Shown: piece by piece, positions 7,577 to 15,294 of the stretch
Layout: every line of letters starts with the position of its first letter
How positions within the stretch are numbered: the first letter of the stretch is position 1
NCBI RefSeq assembly: GCF_002872475.1
Contig: NZ_CP025682.1
Coordinates: forward strand, 806,001-870,000
Length of the DNA stretch: 64,000 bases
Source: Pseudazoarcus pumilus
GTDB taxonomy: Bacteria > Pseudomonadota > Gammaproteobacteria > Burkholderiales > Rhodocyclaceae
Direction: 5' to 3'
The notes under the pieces: generated by a model
Databases searched by the model: none
Told to the model about the DNA's origin: nothing
What the model saw: only the letters and a program-made list of their open reading frames with translations
Position numbers and translations under genes: made by a program

Positions 7577-10042
7577 TCACGGCAGGGAATGCGCTGCGAC
7601 GGAGCGTCGCTTGAGACCTTGAGCCCAGAGCACCATCAAGCCTGTAAGGATTCCGCAACCAGCTACCAGTAGCCAGTCGTCCACGTGGGGTGCCTCCATG
7701 TGAAAAAGTTCGCCGAGTTCTGGCTGAACGAGCACCATGGCCAGCGCCAGCGGCGGCACCGCCACCATGACCCAGGCCATCCCGCTGCGCATGCCGCTCA
7801 GTGCCGCAGTGATTCCGCTACCGGCCAGCACCAGCGCCAGTACGGCCATGCTGCGGGCGTGCTCCACGGCATATTCGGCTTGCAGCGCATACAGGTAGGC
7901 GCCAGAAACCATGGCTGTCACAAGCACTCCGACTGCGCCTACTAGCCACCACTGCCCTGCGTCGAAAAAACGCACCCGAGCACCCGTCGATGGCGGCCGG
8001 TCGGGCATGCGTCCCGTGCGTACGTTCTGGAACACCAGCAGTGCTGTGGGGTGGATGATGAGTTCAAGCAGCACGATGTGAATGGGCAGGTAGAGCAGGG
8101 GGTAGCCCAGCATCGGAATCAGCGCTGCCGTGATCACCAGCGGGATGTGGATCATCAGCAGGTACTGGAAACTCAGCTGCAAGTTGGCAAAGAGTTGCCG
8201 ACCCTCGGCCACGGCACCGGCGATGCTGCGAAAGTTGTCGTCCATGAGCACGATGGCTGCGACCTCGCGGGCGCTCTGGCTGCCGCGCTCGCCCATGGCG
8301 ATGCCCACATCGGCCGCCTGCAGCGCCGGCACGTCATTGACCCCGTCGCCTGTCACGGCAACGATTTCGCCGCCCGCCTGCAGGCTACGTACCAGCTTCA
8401 GTTTCTGTGCCGGCATTGCGCGGGCGACTACGTCGATGCCATTCAGGTCAGCGCCGGCGTCCAGCATCTCGCCCGTGACAAGCCGCAAGCCGTCCTGCCC
8501 GAGCCCGATCTCGCGGGCGATGGCGGCGGCCGTGTCGGGGTGGTCGCCGGTGACCATGATTACCCGGATGCCTGCGTCGCGACAGGCCTGTACCGACTCT
8601 CGCACGCCCTCGCGTACCGGGTCTTCGAAGGCCAGAACGCCGGAGAAGGTGAGTCCGGTGACAGGCTCATTGCCGTCCCATGCAACAGTGTCGAGCTTGC
8701 CCGCGGCGCAGGCGATGACCTTGTGGCCGCTTTGCGCGAAGTCGTTAACATCCCGCATCCATCGGTCCACCTCGTCTTCCGAGAGCGAACACAGAGCGAG
8801 CACGATCTCCGGCGCCCCTTTGACCGCGACACGCAGACCATCGGGAGTGGCCCAAAGTGAGGTTTCGCGGCGCCGATCCTCCGTGAACGGAAAACAGGCA
8901 CGCAGGGCTTCGGCTGGGGGAGGCGTTGCGGCCTGCAGCAGCGCCTGGTCCATCGGATCATTGCTGTCGGAGCGCGAAGCCGCAGCCGCTGTCTCGAGCA
9001 GCAGCGCCGCGTCGTAGTGCTGCGCAGGCAGCGAATGCGCCAGTTCCAGCCGCCCTTCGGTCAGTGTTCCGGTCTTGTCCGAGCAGATGCAGGTGACGCG
9101 CCCGATGTTTTCCACGACAACTGCACGGCGTACCAAGGCCTTGCGACGTGCCAGCCTGTAGACGCCCGCACCCAGGAAAATTGCCAGCACCACTGGAAAC
9201 TCCTCGGGCAACGCGGCTACAGCTAAGGTCATCGCGCTCAAAATCGCATCAACGATGCCGTAGCCCTGTTGCAAGCGAAGCCCTGCGAGCACCAGACAGA
9301 AGCCCCCCGCGATGAACAACAGGATCTTTACCAGGTGCGCAACTGCTTGCTGCAAGGGCGTCAAGGAATGCGTCCCAGCCAGTGCCGAACGGACGATCTC
9401 GCCGTACAAGGTCTCGGCGCCGGTCCACACCACGCGCAACCGGGCTTCACCCGTCATTACCCTCGTGCCGGCAAGTCCCCAATGGACTTCATCGATGGAT
9501 TGCCCGGCGATCTTAGGCAAATAGGGCTCTTTGCGCACCGGAAAGGCTTCGCCCGTCAAGGTCGACTCATCGACCTGGAGCGAGTCACACCACAGCACGA
9601 TCCCGTCCGCCGGGAGATACTCACCAGCGCTGACCGACACCATGTCTCCGGGAACCAAGGCCTCAACCGGGACGGACATTGACTGGCCATCACGAACCAC
9701 CGTTGCTTGAACAGCCAGGCGGCTTCCCAGTCCCGCAACCGACGCTTGAGTGCGTCGGTGCAACCATGCATCCATACCCAGCAGCGGAATCAGAGCAAGC
9801 AAAAGGACGGCAGCCTCAACCCGTTCGCCAACAACCCAAAACAGGGCGCTGGCAACGAGCAAGAACCACAGCATCGGATCGCGCAGACTGTCCACAACGA
9901 TAACGGACCATGTTTTCCCCCGGTCCGGAAGGATCTGGTTGGGTCCGAATTCTCGAAGGCTGGAAGCGGCTTGATCCGAGCGAAGTCCAGCTTCGTCAGT
10001 ACCAAGGCCCAGAAGCCTGTTTTCGGGCACAACTCGGCGCAT
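7577..10042 (-). CDS. P2-type cation-transporting ATPase of uncertain substrate
   Basis: An 821-aa P-type ATPase with N-terminal cation-ATPase domain, actuator loop LTGEAFP (about 162-168, TGEA instead of the usual TGES), membrane helix 4 with ALPEEFPVVLA, phosphorylation motif CSDKTGTLTEG (Asp322), nucleotide domain KGAPE, hinge TGDGVND (564-570) and about ten membrane helices. There is no CPC motif and no heavy-metal-binding N-terminal domain, so it is not a P1B copper/zinc pump. Helix 6 reads VLLELIIHPTALLVF, where Ca2+/Na+,K+ pumps have Asn/Asp ligands, so the ion is uncertain. Start ATG at 10042 follows GAGG. It is convergent with the kinase gene and points away from the replication gene. 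Confidence 0.9.
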   Translation of the reverse strand: MRRVVPENRLLGLGTDEAGLRSDQAASSLREFGPNQILPDRGKTWSVIVVDSLRDPMLWFLLVASALFWVVGERVEAAVLLLALIPLLGMDAWLHRRTQASVAGLGSRLAVQATVVRDGQSMSVPVEALVPGDMVSVSAGEYLPADGIVLWCDSLQVDESTLTGEAFPVRKEPYLPKIAGQSIDEVHWGLAGTRVMTGEARLRVVWTGAETLYGEIVRSALAGTHSLTPLQQAVAHLVKILLFIAGGFCLVLAGLRLQQGYGIVDAILSAMTLAVAALPEEFPVVLAIFLGAGVYRLARRKALVRRAVVVENIGRVTCICSDKTGTLTEGRLELAHSLPAQHYDAALLLETAAAASRSDSNDPMDQALLQAATPPPAEALRACFPFTEDRRRETSLWATPDGLRVAVKGAPEIVLALCSLSEDEVDRWMRDVNDFAQSGHKVIACAAGKLDTVAWDGNEPVTGLTFSGVLAFEDPVREGVRESVQACRDAGIRVIMVTGDHPDTAAAIAREIGLGQDGLRLVTGEMLDAGADLNGIDVVARAMPAQKLKLVRSLQAGGEIVAVTGDGVNDVPALQAADVGIAMGERGSQSAREVAAIVLMDDNFRSIAGAVAEGRQLFANLQLSFQYLLMIHIPLVITAALIPMLGYPLLYLPIHIVLLELIIHPTALLVFQNVRTGRMPDRPPSTGARVRFFDAGQWWLVGAVGVLVTAMVSGAYLYALQAEYAVEHARSMAVLALVLAGSGITAALSGMRSGMAWVMVAVPPLALAMVLVQPELGELFHMEAPHVDDWLLVAGCGILTGLMVLWAQGLKRRSVAAHSLP

Positions 10043-10374
10043 GTGACCTCGCTGAAGGGGCGGGAAGCCGCGGCGTCTGGATGATGTAACCAGTTGAACC
10101 GCTATGTGGAGTTTGACCTTCCCATAGCTTTATTGCCACGGGGCCCTTGGGGTGGGGCGCTCAAACCTGAATTAACGTGTCATCGCGAGGCGGAAACGAA
10201 CGCCTGTAGCCATGAGTCGGTGGTGCGCGTGTTTCCTTGCCCACGCGCTTGCCTCCTCTGTACGGCCGCTACTCCTGCGCGGCGCTTGTTTCTTTGGGTG
10301 CTTGTGAGCCGTTGCACGCTGGTAAGGGTGCTGTGACCGTTTGCGCCCCGTTTCCGCTGATATCTGACATGGCA
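10043..10374. other. Intergenic stretch between ATPase and replication gene
   Basis: About 330 bases. It should carry the ATPase promoter (leftward), but no good -35/-10 pair is visible. A short leftward reading frame starts with an ATG overlapping the rep stop (TGATG at 10374-10377) and could encode about 67 residues, but it has no recognisable family and a shadow-like composition. Nothing else was found. Confidence 0.4.
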
Positions 10375-11274
10375 TCAGTGCAACCCCCGCTCGGTAGGTA
10401 GGAGGCTTGCCTTCTTGCGGTTGTAGTAGGTCCGGCGCGAGATGCCCAACCGCTCCCACGGTCTCGTCCGTTCGGCGTACGGTGTCTTGTCCGCTTTCCA
10501 TCGGCGCAGGGCGCGTTTGCGCTGGATGTCGCTGAACTTGCGCGCTGAAAAGTTGCGCCAGCACCAGCGGGCAACTGAACGGCCGATTACGCGTATTTCG
10601 CTGAACGGAAGCGGGGGTGTGAATGCCTGGTTGAGAGTCTCCGCTTCGTTGAGTGCGGCTCGCAGCCATAGATCCGGGCTCGCCCCCGCATTCTGATAGC
10701 TCAAGACCGCGCGGTACGCCCACTTGCGAAGCTGATCGAAGAGTGTCACGTTGCGCCCGAGTCCCGCGCCTTCGTCTGTGGTGTGCCGACGCTTCTGGAG
10801 CGTGACCCACTCGGCGAGTTCGTCGAGCGAGTAAGGGTGATCGTGTAGGTGCCACGTGTGCCAGCGCGCGTGAAGCGGGTTCTTGCAGATCAGGCCGCAA
10901 TAGCCGGGGTCAGCCAGTAGGCGGAGCCGGAGGGCCTGTTCGATGGCAGCTGCGTAACGCAGCGGCTTGTCGCGGCCGCTGACGCTCGTCACCACGGGTG
11001 TTTCAAGCAGGTAGCCATAGTGGGCATGAGCGTTTTGCGGATTTGTCGCGATCCAGTTTGGCGCGGGCAGATGTGCTCTCTCCCATGTCAGTGCCGCTTT
11101 GGGCATGTCGATGTCGAACAGCAGCCAGTGTCTGAGCGCCGGCGGGTTCAGCTGGATATGGCTCATCCGGCTTGCGAGGCTGGCTGGCCGAACGACAAGT
11201 CCATGTTGGAGGTTGTTGGTGCAGTACGGCCGGTGAGGCAGCCGGGGTAAAACGAGATCTGACAGGGTGTCCAT
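10375..11274 (-). CDS. ColE2-like replication initiation protein (Replicase + PriCT domains)
   Basis: A 299-aa Rep protein. The N-terminal Replicase domain contains LRHWLLFDIDMPKA, NWIATNPQNAHAHYGYLLET and YCGLICKNPLHARW, the patterns of ColE2/RepA-type plasmid initiators that prime replication themselves. A PriCT-like helical segment follows (SLDELAEWVTLQ), then a C-terminal basic tail with RPWERLGISRRTYYNRKK, a likely helix-turn-helix. Such proteins occur in small plasmids and in integrative elements. The start ATG at 11274 is the only sensible one; it is immediately preceded by a hairpin that would hide the ribosome binding site. Location next to an AlpA-like gene and the tRNA-Phe attachment site marks it as part of the mobile element rather than the backbone. 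Confidence 0.82.
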   Translation of the reverse strand: MDTLSDLVLPRLPHRPYCTNNLQHGLVVRPASLASRMSHIQLNPPALRHWLLFDIDMPKAALTWERAHLPAPNWIATNPQNAHAHYGYLLETPVVTSVSGRDKPLRYAAAIEQALRLRLLADPGYCGLICKNPLHARWHTWHLHDHPYSLDELAEWVTLQKRRHTTDEGAGLGRNVTLFDQLRKWAYRAVLSYQNAGASPDLWLRAALNEAETLNQAFTPPLPFSEIRVIGRSVARWCWRNFSARKFSDIQRKRALRRWKADKTPYAERTRPWERLGISRRTYYNRKKASLLPTERGLH

Positions 11275-11275
11275 G

Positions 11276-11292
11276 GGCCATCCGTGATGGCC
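11276..11292 (-). promoter_or_regulatory. Hairpin immediately before the rep start codon
   Basis: GGCCATC and GATGGCC form a perfect 7-bp stem with a three-base loop, ending one base before the rep ATG in the leftward transcript. The only purine-rich stretch that could bind ribosomes (GGATGG) is inside the stem. ColE2-type rep genes are known to be controlled at translation by structured leaders and a small antisense RNA; the same type of control here is an inference. Confidence 0.5.
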
Positions 11293-11375
11293 CCATCTGC
11301 ATTACCTGATCTGTCCTGTCGGTGCTATCTGTCTGTCCTCTCGCAGAGGGGCGAGGGTCGTTTCGAAGAAGTAGT

Positions 11376-11393
11376 GCGCCGCTGGTGCGGCGC
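11376..11393. repeat. GC-rich hairpin between alpA-like gene and rep
   Basis: GCGCCGC, a four-base loop and GCGGCGC give a perfect 7-bp stem, 30 bases after the alpA-like stop. It has no run of T on the relevant side, so it is only a possible terminator or attenuator between alpA and rep. Confidence 0.35.
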
Positions 11394-11422
11394 GAGTTGT
11401 TTGGACGTGGTGCGTGTCGGCG

Positions 11423-11686
11423 TCAGTGCGAAGTCCAGGCTTCTTGAGCCGCGAACATGCGCCTCTGCCAGTTCCGCACAGCGATTTCGCTCCAGTACAC
11501 CCGCTTGCCGACCCGCACGGGGGGAGGGAAAGTCCCGGCCGAAACCATGTTTTCGACGGTGCGGGCCGAGATGTTCAGACGCTCGCACAGCGTTGCCTTG
11601 TCGACCAGTTCCGCGATCTGGGTCTGTTTGCTGTGAAGGTCCACAGTGTTGTCGGTGGTGTTGGTACTTCTGCGTGCTTTGCTCAT
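11423..11686 (-). CDS. AlpA-like small helix-turn-helix protein (excisionase/regulator)
   Basis: An 87-aa DNA-binding protein of the AlpA/MerR-like excisionase fold: VDKATLCERLNISARTVEN is the helix-turn-helix, followed by FPPPVRVGKRVYWSEIAVRNW, the wing and characteristic tryptophan end. AlpA proteins act as regulators or recombination directionality factors of integrated elements. The start at 11686 (MSKARRS) is preferred over an upstream GTG at 11731. It is encoded upstream of rep, same direction, and about 230 bases from a row of 10-bp direct repeats next to the attachment site, which are plausible binding sites for it. Confidence 0.8.
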   Translation of the reverse strand: MSKARRSTNTTDNTVDLHSKQTQIAELVDKATLCERLNISARTVENMVSAGTFPPPVRVGKRVYWSEIAVRNWQRRMFAAQEAWTSH

Positions 11687-11812
11687 GGTGCAACTCAAGT
11701 AATCAGGGACACGGTATAGCTCGGTCTGCACGCAAAACGAGAACCAAAAACAGGCCTTGGCGGCACGGGTTTTGAGCGGTGTCCGAAAACTGCCTGGAGC
11801 AAGGCGAGTTAT

Positions 11813-11833
11813 GCCCTTAAAATTTTTTAGGGC
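11813..11833. repeat. AT-rich interrupted palindrome near the attachment site
   Basis: GCCCT and AGGGC enclose an A/T-only core of eleven bases. It is the only AT-rich spot in this area and could be a DNA-unwinding element, a promoter core or a weak terminator. Function is not shown by the sequence. Confidence 0.3.
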
Positions 11834-11915
11834 GGTTGTGGATGTCGACGCTGCGTGTCATGATGAGGCCACTGTCGGCTCTGGCATTTTTCTGCCGTTG
11901 TCAACAGGGGTCAGG

Positions 11916-11980
11916 TGCGTTTGACTGCGTTCGAATGCGTCTGAGTGCTTGAAGTTACGTTGAGTTGCGTACGGCTGCGC
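11916..11980 (+). repeat. Tandem 10-bp direct repeats beside the tRNA-Phe attachment site
   Basis: The pentamer TGCGT or a close variant recurs every 10 bases: TGCGT at 11916, 11926 and 11936, TGCTT at 11946, TACGT at 11956, TGCGT at 11966 and TGCGC at 11976, with spacers often of the form NTGAN. The row ends 24 bases before the tRNA fragment. Exact 10-bp phasing places all copies on one face of the helix, as expected for cooperative binding of an integrase arm domain, an AlpA-type excisionase or an iteron-binding Rep. Confidence 0.65.
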
Positions 11981-12003
11981 GGGTCATAAGCGTTGTTTAT
12001 CGC

Positions 12004-12048
12004 TTGAAAATCCGCGTGTCGGCGGTTCGATTCCGTCCCTGGCCACCA
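12004..12048 (+). tRNA. 3' fragment of tRNA-Phe (anticodon loop to CCA): attachment site of the island
   Basis: The sequence from TTGAAAATCCGCG to CCTGGCCACCA matches the 3' 45 bases of a tRNA-Phe (GAA anticodon loop, 3' anticodon stem, variable loop, T arm with GGTTCGATTCC, acceptor 3' strand and encoded CCA). The 5' half is absent: upstream bases do not form the D arm or the anticodon stem partner. So it is the duplicated end made when an element integrated at a tRNA-Phe gene, with the crossover at the anticodon loop, as usual for tyrosine integrases. It is not a working tRNA. Confidence 0.85.
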
Positions 12049-12056
12049 GAACGATC

Positions 12057-12095
12057 AAAGCCGAAGGCCCGCATATTGCGGGCCTTCGGCTTTTT
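12057..12095 (+). terminator. Rho-independent terminator of the former tRNA-Phe gene
   Basis: AAAGCCGAAGGCCCGC pairs with GCGGGCCTTCGGCTTT around a five-base loop, followed by T residues. It starts nine bases after the CCA end, so it is the native tRNA terminator and marks the return to backbone sequence. Confidence 0.85.
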
Positions 12096-12384
12096 GCGTG
12101 CGGCCGTGTGTGCTCGTCACGTCGTTCGATCTTGTCGCCAAATGTGTCGCGATCACGCCACTTTTGGTCGCGTCAGCCCTTTCGCATACGCTCTCTTCGT
12201 ACTAGGATGCGGTGTGGCCGTGGCGGTCGGAACCGGCCCAGGGTGCGGAATTCGGGCCCGTTCCCGGACTCTTGCGAACACGGATCCAGCATTGCCGCCG
12301 CATCGCACTCGGCGTCGCGCTCCTGCAACATGCCGGCCTGCGACCCAAATAGAACGCACCTGTCATTCAACAAGGAGAAACAGC
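12096..12384. other. Backbone leader region upstream of the alanine-zipper lipoprotein
   Basis: About 290 bases without a convincing gene on either strand. It should contain the lipoprotein promoter, but no clear -35/-10 pair could be picked out. Confidence 0.4.
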
Positions 12385-12789
12385 ATGAAACTTGCACGCC
12401 TGACCCTGCCTGCGCTGGCCATCGTGCTCGCATCGGGCTGCGCTTCGGTCGCCGATGTCGAGGCGCTGAAGATGGACGTCGAGGAACTGCGTACGGCCAC
12501 TGCGGCCAACGCCAAGTCGGCTTCCGCCGCTAACGACAAGGCCGCCGCCGCCGCCAAGGAAGCATCGCGCGCCTCGCAGACTGCCCTCAACGCCGACCAG
12601 CTCTCCAAGGCTGCGATCGGCAACGCCGAGGCCGCCGAGAAGGCTGCCGCAGCTGCCGCAGCTGCCGCCAAGGAAGCCGAGGTGATCTCCTACGACGCGC
12701 AGTCGGTCAGCTACAAGCTGCGTTCGGATCTGGTCGATCGCAGCGTCATTCCGGGCGAAACCGAAAAGGCTGCCGGCGGCTCGCAGTAA
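12385..12789 (+). CDS. Alanine-zipper lipoprotein of Lpp/OprI type
   Basis: A 134-aa outer membrane lipoprotein. Signal peptide with lipobox LASGC (acylated Cys at residue 20), then a continuous heptad-type helix in which Ala occupies most core positions, including a run of nine alanines (EKAAAAAAAAAKEAE), then a short polar tail. Lpp and OprI form alanine-zipper trimers that tie or space the outer membrane. This protein is longer than Lpp/OprI (58-65 residues in the mature form) and lacks the C-terminal Lys used by Lpp for peptidoglycan linkage, so covalent linkage is unlikely. The ATG has a strong AAGGAG site. A terminator follows directly, so it is monocistronic. Confidence 0.8.
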   Translation: MKLARLTLPALAIVLASGCASVADVEALKMDVEELRTATAANAKSASAANDKAAAAAKEASRASQTALNADQLSKAAIGNAEAAEKAAAAAAAAAKEAEVISYDAQSVSYKLRSDLVDRSVIPGETEKAAGGSQ

Positions 12790-12808
12790 GCGAAGCCCTT
12801 CCGGATGC

Positions 12809-12845
12809 AGGCCGTGGCGTGGCAACACGTCGCGGCCTTTTTTTG
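12809..12845 (+). terminator. Terminator after the lipoprotein gene
   Basis: AGGCCG pairs with CGGCCT, with GCGTG/CACG-type inner pairing, and a run of seven T follows. It lies about 20 bases after the stop codon. Confidence 0.8.
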
Positions 12846-12909
12846 CGCGGGAGCATTTCTCTGCTCTCTGAAACACCTGATTTTGCAAGGCATTTCGGCT
12901 CGGCCGGGG

Positions 12910-12918
12910 TGATATAAT
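12910..12918 (+). promoter_or_regulatory. Extended -10 promoter for hemA
   Basis: TGATATAAT contains a perfect TATAAT with the TGn extension. No good -35 is present at the usual distance, which is common with extended -10 promoters. The hemA ATG follows 30 bases later, giving a very short leader. Confidence 0.55.
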
Positions 12919-12947
12919 GCATGCCACTTCGCCCCGCCCAGTCTCCA

Positions 12948-14201
12948 ATGCAGCTCTATGCCCTCGGCCTGAATCACCTGACCGCGCCGCTCGCGATCCG
13001 CGAACGCGTCGCGTTCCAGTCCGAGCGTCTGGGGGACGCGCTGCACGACCTGAGCCATGTGCGCTCGGTGCGCGAGGCGGCCATCCTGTCGACCTGCAAC
13101 CGTACCGAACTGTATTTCGCGGCCGAACAACCGCAGGAGGCGGCCGACTGGCTGGCCGGTTTTCATCGGTTGCCGCTTGCGGACATGTCGCCCTACCTCT
13201 ACGCCTACCCGCAGCGCGATGCGGTGCGCCACGTGTTTCGCGTCGCCGCCGGGCTCGATTCGATGGTGCTGGGCGAGCCGCAGATCCTCGGTCAGGTCAA
13301 GGAGGCCGCGCGGCGCGCGGAAGAGGCCGGCACGCTGGGCACGCTGCTGCACAAGCTGTTCCAGAATACTTTCGCGGTGGCCAAGGAAGTGCGCTCGACC
13401 ACCGCCATCGGCGCCAACAGCGTGTCGATGGCCGCCGCCGCGGTGCGATTGTCGGAGCGCATCTTTGCCGACCTGTCGCACCAGCGCGTGCTGTTCATCG
13501 GTGCCGGCGAGATGATCGAGCTGTGCGCCGCGCACTTCGCCGCGGCGCAGCCGGCGCTGATTGCCGTGGCCAACCGTACCGAGGCGCGCGCGCAGGTGCT
13601 GGCGGGCCGTTTCGGTGCCGAGGTAATGCGCCTGGATGCGATCGGCGACGTGTTGCCGCGCTTCGACATCGTCGTCTCCTGTACGGCCGCGCCGCTGCCC
13701 ATCGTCGGCCTGGGCATGGTCGAGCGGGCGGTCAAGGCGCGTCGCCACAAGCCGATGGTGATGGTGGATCTGGCCGTGCCGCGCGACATCGAGCAGGAGA
13801 TCGCCAAGCTCGACGACGTGTTCCTGTATACCGTCGATGATCTTGCGCAGCTCGTCGACGCCGGCCTCGAATCCCGCCAGCAGGCGGTGGTCGAGGCCGA
13901 AGGCATCATCGATGCGCGCGTCGATGGCTTCCTGCACTGGATGCAGACGCGCGAGGCGGTGCCCACCATCCGCGCGCTGCACGGTCATGCCGAAGCGCTG
14001 CGCGCCGTCGAACTGGAGCGCGCGCGCCGCCTGCTCGCGCGCGGCGATGATCCCGAGGCGGTGCTCGAGCAACTCTCGCGCGCGCTCGCGCGCAAGCTGC
14101 TGCACGCGCCGGTGCATTACCTGAACCAGGCGGACGGCGAATTGCAGGCCGATGCCAGTCGCGTCGTGCGCAAGATATTCAACCTCGATCCCAACGACTG
14201 A
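12948..14201 (+). CDS. hemA: Glutamyl-tRNA reductase
   Basis: First committed enzyme of C5-pathway tetrapyrrole synthesis: reduces Glu-tRNA(Glu) to glutamate-1-semialdehyde with NADPH in the cytoplasm. 417 aa, normal length. Nucleophile Cys50 in [31 protein letters not shown]-binding FIGAGEM and a C-terminal dimerisation helix bundle. The start at 12948 (MQLYALG) matches family N-termini; a frame-extending ATG 27 bases upstream is unlikely. No clear ribosome binding site is seen. It heads the hemA-prfA-prmC cluster; hemC, hemD and hemF lie further along this window. Confidence 0.97.
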   Translation: MQLYALGLNHLTAPLAIRERVAFQSERLGDALHDLSHVRSVREAAILSTCNRTELYFAAEQPQEAADWLAGFHRLPLADMSPYLYAYPQRDAVRHVFRVAAGLDSMVLGEPQILGQVKEAARRAEEAGTLGTLLHKLFQNTFAVAKEVRSTTAIGANSVSMAAAAVRLSERIFADLSHQRVLFIGAGEMIELCAAHFAAAQPALIAVANRTEARAQVLAGRFGAEVMRLDAIGDVLPRFDIVVSCTAAPLPIVGLGMVERAVKARRHKPMVMVDLAVPRDIEQEIAKLDDVFLYTVDDLAQLVDAGLESRQQAVVEAEGIIDARVDGFLHWMQTREAVPTIRALHGHAEALRAVELERARRLLARGDDPEAVLEQLSRALARKLLHAPVHYLNQADGELQADASRVVRKIFNLDPND

Positions 14202-14223
14202 AGCCGCGTCGAACGCCCCCCCG

Positions 14224-15294
14224 ATGAAGCAAAGCATCCGAGACAAGCTCGAACAACTCGCCGCGCGACTCGAGGAAGTGGACCGCGAACTGGCCTCGGG
14301 CGAGGTCGAGGCGATGCGTGAACTGGGCCGCGAGCGCGCCGAGATCGAGCCGGTGGTCACGCTGTATCACGAATTCCGGCAGATCGAGGACGACTGCGCG
14401 GGCGCGCGCGAGATGTTCGCCGACCCCGAGATGCGCGAACTCGCGCAGGCTGAGATCGAGGCCTGCGAGGTGCGCCTGGAAGCGCTCGAAGACGCGCTGC
14501 AGCGCGCGTTGCTGCCGCGCGACCCGAGCGATCAGCGCAATCTGTTCATCGAGATCCGCGCCGGCACTGGCGGCGACGAGGCGGCGCTGTTCGCAGGCGA
14601 CCTGCTGCGCATGTACACGCGCTACGCCGAACGCCGCGGCTGGAAGCTCGACATCGTCTCGGCCAGCGAATCGGCGCTGGGGGGCTACAAGGAAGTGATC
14701 GCGCGGGTGCTCGGCGACGGCGCCTATGCGCGGCTCAAGTTCGAGTCCGGCGTGCATCGCGTGCAGCGCGTGCCGGTCACCGAGACGCAGGGGCGCATCC
14801 ACACCTCGGCGTGTACGGTGGCCGTTCTGCCCGAGGCCGACGAGATCGCCGACGTGGCGATCAACCCGGCGGACCTGCGCATCGACACTTATCGCGCCTC
14901 GGGCGCGGGCGGGCAGCACGTCAACAAGACCGACTCAGCGGTGCGCGTGACGCACGTTCCAAGCGGACTGGTGGTCGAATGCCAGGACGACCGCTCGCAG
15001 CATCGCAACAAGGCGCAGGCGCTGTCCATCCTGGCTGCGCGCTTGCATGACCGCCAGGTGCACGAGCGTCAGAGCGAGGAGGCGGCCACGCGCAAGAGCC
15101 TGGTCGGCAGCGGCGATCGCTCCGAGCGCATCCGCACCTACAATTTTCCGCAGGGGCGTGTCACCGACCACCGCATCAACCTCACGCTGTATCGTCTCGA
15201 GGCGGTGATGGAGGGCGATCTGGACGAACTCGTCGACGCCCTGATCCTCGAACATCAGGCGGGTCTGCTCGCCGAACTCGCCGGAGAAACATGA
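14224..15294 (+). CDS. prfA: Peptide chain release factor 1
   Basis: 356-aa release factor that reads UAA and UAG on the ribosome. The GGQ loop that triggers peptide release is at residues 229-231 ([15 protein letters not shown]) and the codon-recognition tripeptide PVT at 184-186. N-terminal coiled-coil domain at residues 1-100. It starts 22 bases after hemA and its TGA overlaps the ATG of prmC, the enzyme that methylates its GGQ glutamine, an old and conserved pairing. Confidence 0.97.
   Translation: MKQSIRDKLEQLAARLEEVDRELASGEVEAMRELGRERAEIEPVVTLYHEFRQIEDDCAGAREMFADPEMRELAQAEIEACEVRLEALEDALQRALLPRDPSDQRNLFIEIRAGTGGDEAALFAGDLLRMYTRYAERRGWKLDIVSASESALGGYKEVIARVLGDGAYARLKFESGVHRVQRVPVTETQGRIHTSACTVAVLPEADEIADVAINPADLRIDTYRASGAGGQHVNKTDSAVRVTHVPSGLVVECQDDRSQHRNKAQALSILAARLHDRQVHERQSEEAATRKSLVGSGDRSERIRTYNFPQGRVTDHRINLTLYRLEAVMEGDLDELVDALILEHQAGLLAELAGET

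Noticed and set aside
10094-10150. TTGACCTTCCC sequence resembling half of a MerR/CueR-type copper operator before the ATPase
   Set aside because: The second half of the dyad is missing, the spacing is wrong and it points away from the ATPase, so it is not reported as an operator.
10043-12003. A small island of about 2 kb bounded within this window
   Set aside because: No second copy of the tRNA-Phe core was seen anywhere to the left of 12,004 in the window, so the other end must be further out.
12004-12048. Functional tRNA-Phe gene
   Set aside because: The 5' half (acceptor 5' strand, D arm, 5' anticodon stem) is absent, so it is only the attachment fragment.
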